9,445 nucleotides of DNA from Bacteroidota bacterium (GTDB taxonomy: Bacteria; Bacteroidota; Bacteroidia; Chitinophagales; Chitinophagaceae): the NCBI GenBank assembly GCA_023409675.1, contig JAEYRC010000056.1:1-9445 (forward strand), in the 5' to 3' direction. Within the stretch, counting starts at the first letter, position 1; the number at the start of each line of letters is the position of its first letter. The notes below the pieces were generated by a model. That model had not been told where the DNA came from and ran no database searches. It was given only the letters and a program-made list of their open reading frames with translations. The position numbers were made by a program, and so were the translations under genes. Shown one piece after another: positions 8,927 through 9,445 of the stretch.

Positions 8927-8957
8927 CAAATTAATTTTTTGGATACAATCCGCCAAA
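8927..8957 (-). promoter_or_regulatory. Predicted Bacteroidota-type promoter of the susC operon
   Basis: On the minus strand a TTTG -33 box (8954-8957) and TTAATTTG (8927-8934) are separated by 19 nt. The second box matches the Bacteroidota -7 consensus TAnnTTTG at all but its second base, and the spacing is right for this promoter class. A run of nine A residues (8963-8971 on the minus strand) lies just upstream of -33 and could act like an UP element. Transcription would start near 8920 and leave a leader of about 55 nt before ATG 8865. Motif and spacing are seen; activity is inferred. Confidence 0.55.
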
Positions 8958-8999
8958 TTTTCTTTTTTTTTAACACTTTTTATTTGGCTGCGTCATCCT

Positions 9000-9022
9000 G
9001 CTTATATAAGCGTCAATTTGAC
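9000..9022. repeat. Two abutting small palindromes upstream of the susC promoter
   Basis: GCTTATATAAGC (9000-9011) is a perfect 12-bp palindrome. It is followed at once by GTCAA-T-TTGAC (9012-9022), a perfect dyad with a one-base centre. They lie about 45-65 bp upstream of the -33 box, where an activator might bind. A palindrome of this length is expected about twice by chance in a window of this size, so the functional claim is weak. Confidence 0.25.
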
Positions 9023-9041
9023 ATTTTTAGAATTCCCAATG

Positions 9042-9062
9042 ATCCTCCGGCTCGCAATGACG
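9042..9062 (+). repeat. Degraded REP-like unit (right half only)
   Basis: Contains CTCCGGCTCGCAATGACGG, which matches the right half of the fuller units at 9078-9110 and 9335-9368. The left half (GGATTGCTTCG) is not recognisable. Probably a decayed copy of the same family. Confidence 0.45.
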
Positions 9063-9077
9063 GTATTTTTTATCTTT

Positions 9078-9110
9078 TCTGGATTGCTTCGCTTCCGGCG
9101 CGCAATGACG
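9078..9110 (+). repeat. REP-like palindromic unit, short-loop type, copy 1
   Basis: Starts TCTGGATTGCTTCG and ends CGCAATGACG. ATTGC and GCAAT pair as the outer stem around a CGCTTCCGGCG core. It is the plus-oriented member of an inverted pair with the unit at 9179-9213, 68 nt away. Repeats of this GGATTGCTTCG...CGCAATGACG kind are widespread in bacterial intergenic DNA. Assignment to a named REP family would need a genome-wide comparison. Confidence 0.75.
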
Positions 9111-9178
9111 AAGGCGAGGCAACGTATTCTTATACCGTATTTACTTGGGTGTTTTGTTCAATACCTACACTTGCTTTA

Positions 9179-9213
9179 CGTCATTGCGAGGGCTCTGCCC
9201 GAAGCAATCCAGA
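9179..9213 (-). repeat. REP-like palindromic unit, GGGC-stem type, copy 1
   Basis: On the plus strand it starts CGTCATTGCGAG and ends GAAGCAATCCAGA, so it is inverted relative to the unit at 9078-9110. Its core folds as GGGC-TCT-GCCC inside the shared ATTGC/GCAAT outer stem, a different inner stem from the plus-oriented units. Confidence 0.75.
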
Positions 9214-9227
9214 CTAATACCATTTTT

Positions 9228-9242
9228 TAATTGCAGCAATTA
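9228..9242. repeat. Short dyad TAATTGC-A-GCAATTA
   Basis: Seven-base arms are exact reverse complements around one base. It lies between the two repeat pairs and overlaps the DnaA-box match by three bases. With a one-base centre it is better seen as a DNA-level dyad than an RNA hairpin. No function can be assigned. Confidence 0.3.
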
Positions 9243-9248
9243 TCCACA
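9240..9248 (+). other. Perfect DnaA-box match (TTATCCACA)
   Basis: Nine bases identical to the consensus high-affinity DnaA box. I saw no second box near it, no AT-rich unwinding element, and no replication gene beside it, so an origin is not supported. It may be an isolated DnaA site or chance. Confidence 0.3.
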
Positions 9249-9334
9249 ACGCGTCCTCGTCTATTACTTTGTTTGATGATTCAGGGTGGTTCTTCCGGAT
9301 TGCATTGACGGGATGGTCAGCATGGTTTCATTTT

Positions 9335-9368
9335 TCTGGATTGCTTCGCCTTCGGCTCGCAATGACGG
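9335..9368 (+). repeat. REP-like palindromic unit, short-loop type, copy 2
   Basis: Starts TCTGGATTGCTTCG and ends CTCGCAATGACGG. ATTGC/GCAAT form the outer stem and GCC-TTC-GGC the inner stem. It matches the unit at 9078-9110 in orientation and loop type, and pairs with the inverted unit beginning at 9426. Confidence 0.75.
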
Positions 9369-9425
9369 AAACGCTTTTGCTACAAGACGTTGCGGGGTGC
9401 GGGTCCAATTACAGCATTTTTTGCA

Positions 9426-9445
9426 CGTCATTGCGAGGGCTTTGC
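9426..9445 (-). repeat. REP-like unit, GGGC-stem type, copy 2 (cut by window edge)
   Basis: The last 20 bases begin CGTCATTGCGAGGGCT, like the inverted unit at 9179-9213, with TTTGC where that copy has CTGCC. The remainder lies off the window. It is inverted relative to the unit at 9335-9368, 57 nt away, which repeats the layout of the first pair. Confidence 0.65.

Larger units (their letters stand above)
8866..9445. other. Intergenic region upstream of the susC operon, with promoter and repeats
   Basis: About 580 bases without a credible gene. From left to right it holds the susC leader and its inverted repeat, the promoter with an A-tract, two abutting small palindromes, one degraded and four clearer REP-like repeat units, a short dyad and a perfect DnaA-box match. 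Plus-strand open frames here (around 8939-9230) run through the repeats and show no family similarity. Whatever gene lies to the right is outside the window. Confidence 0.75.

Noticed and set aside
8866..8976. N-terminal extension of susC to the ATG at 8976
   Set aside because: It would add 37 residues before a good signal peptide, and the region holds the predicted promoter and leader dyad.
8939..9230. Two plus-strand open frames in the intergenic region
   Set aside because: They translate through the REP-like repeats, giving the repetitive peptides such repeats typically yield, and match no family I recognise.
9228..9248. Replication origin
   Set aside because: A single DnaA box with one small dyad, without further boxes or replication genes, is not enough.
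9293..9312. Possible sixth repeat unit (TTCCGGATTGCATTGACGGG)
   Set aside because: It shares GGATTGC and a TGACGG end but lacks the core and outer-stem pairing, so it may be a deleted copy or chance.
9042..9445. CRISPR array
   Set aside because: The repeats alternate in orientation, differ in core sequence and have uneven spacing, and no cas gene is present.

Overview
The window looks like a piece of a Bacteroidota chromosome, most likely Chitinophagales or Sphingobacteriales. The grounds are a canonical SusC/SusD outer-membrane pair, lipoprotein signal peptides on the partner proteins, very large FG-GAP/VCBS-repeat lipoproteins, a Bacteroidota-type promoter (TTTG and TAnnTTTG-like boxes), and no clear Shine-Dalgarno sequences. 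The genus is inference; nothing here fixes it.

All genes lie on the minus strand and read right to left as one apparent operon. It starts from a promoter near 8927-8957. First comes susC (5902-8865), a TonB-dependent outer-membrane transporter. After 16 nt comes susD (4356-5885), the surface lipoprotein that caps SusC. It is broken by one in-frame TAA at 4944-4946, while the reading frame continues intact on both sides. After 62 nt that carry a perfect 13-bp stem-loop comes a 1100-residue FG-GAP/VCBS lipoprotein with an ASPIC/UnbV domain (991-4293). Two bases after its stop the reading frame of a second, paralogous FG-GAP lipoprotein opens (1-988). That gene runs off the left edge of the window and has no ATG or GTG start.

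Together the genes suggest a nutrient-uptake locus. SusC and SusD would form the lidded transporter, and the two long beta-propeller lipoproteins would be accessory surface proteins that bind or present the substrate. No hydrolase, sigma/anti-sigma pair or other regulator is present, so the substrate cannot be read from this window. Two apparent lesions in one operon (the susD nonsense codon and the missing start of the last gene) suggest decay or sequencing error, and cannot be told apart here.

The right end (8866-9445) has no credible gene. It holds the susC leader with an inverted repeat, the promoter, a pair of small palindromes, a perfect DnaA-box match, and five copies of a REP-like repeat (GGATTGCTTCG...CGCAATGACG). 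Four of these form two inverted pairs made of two distinct loop types. I did not find a defence system, CRISPR array, RNA gene or insertion sequence. The more unusual points are the tandem propeller lipoproteins, the interrupted susD, the intercistronic hairpin and the two-class repeat pairs.
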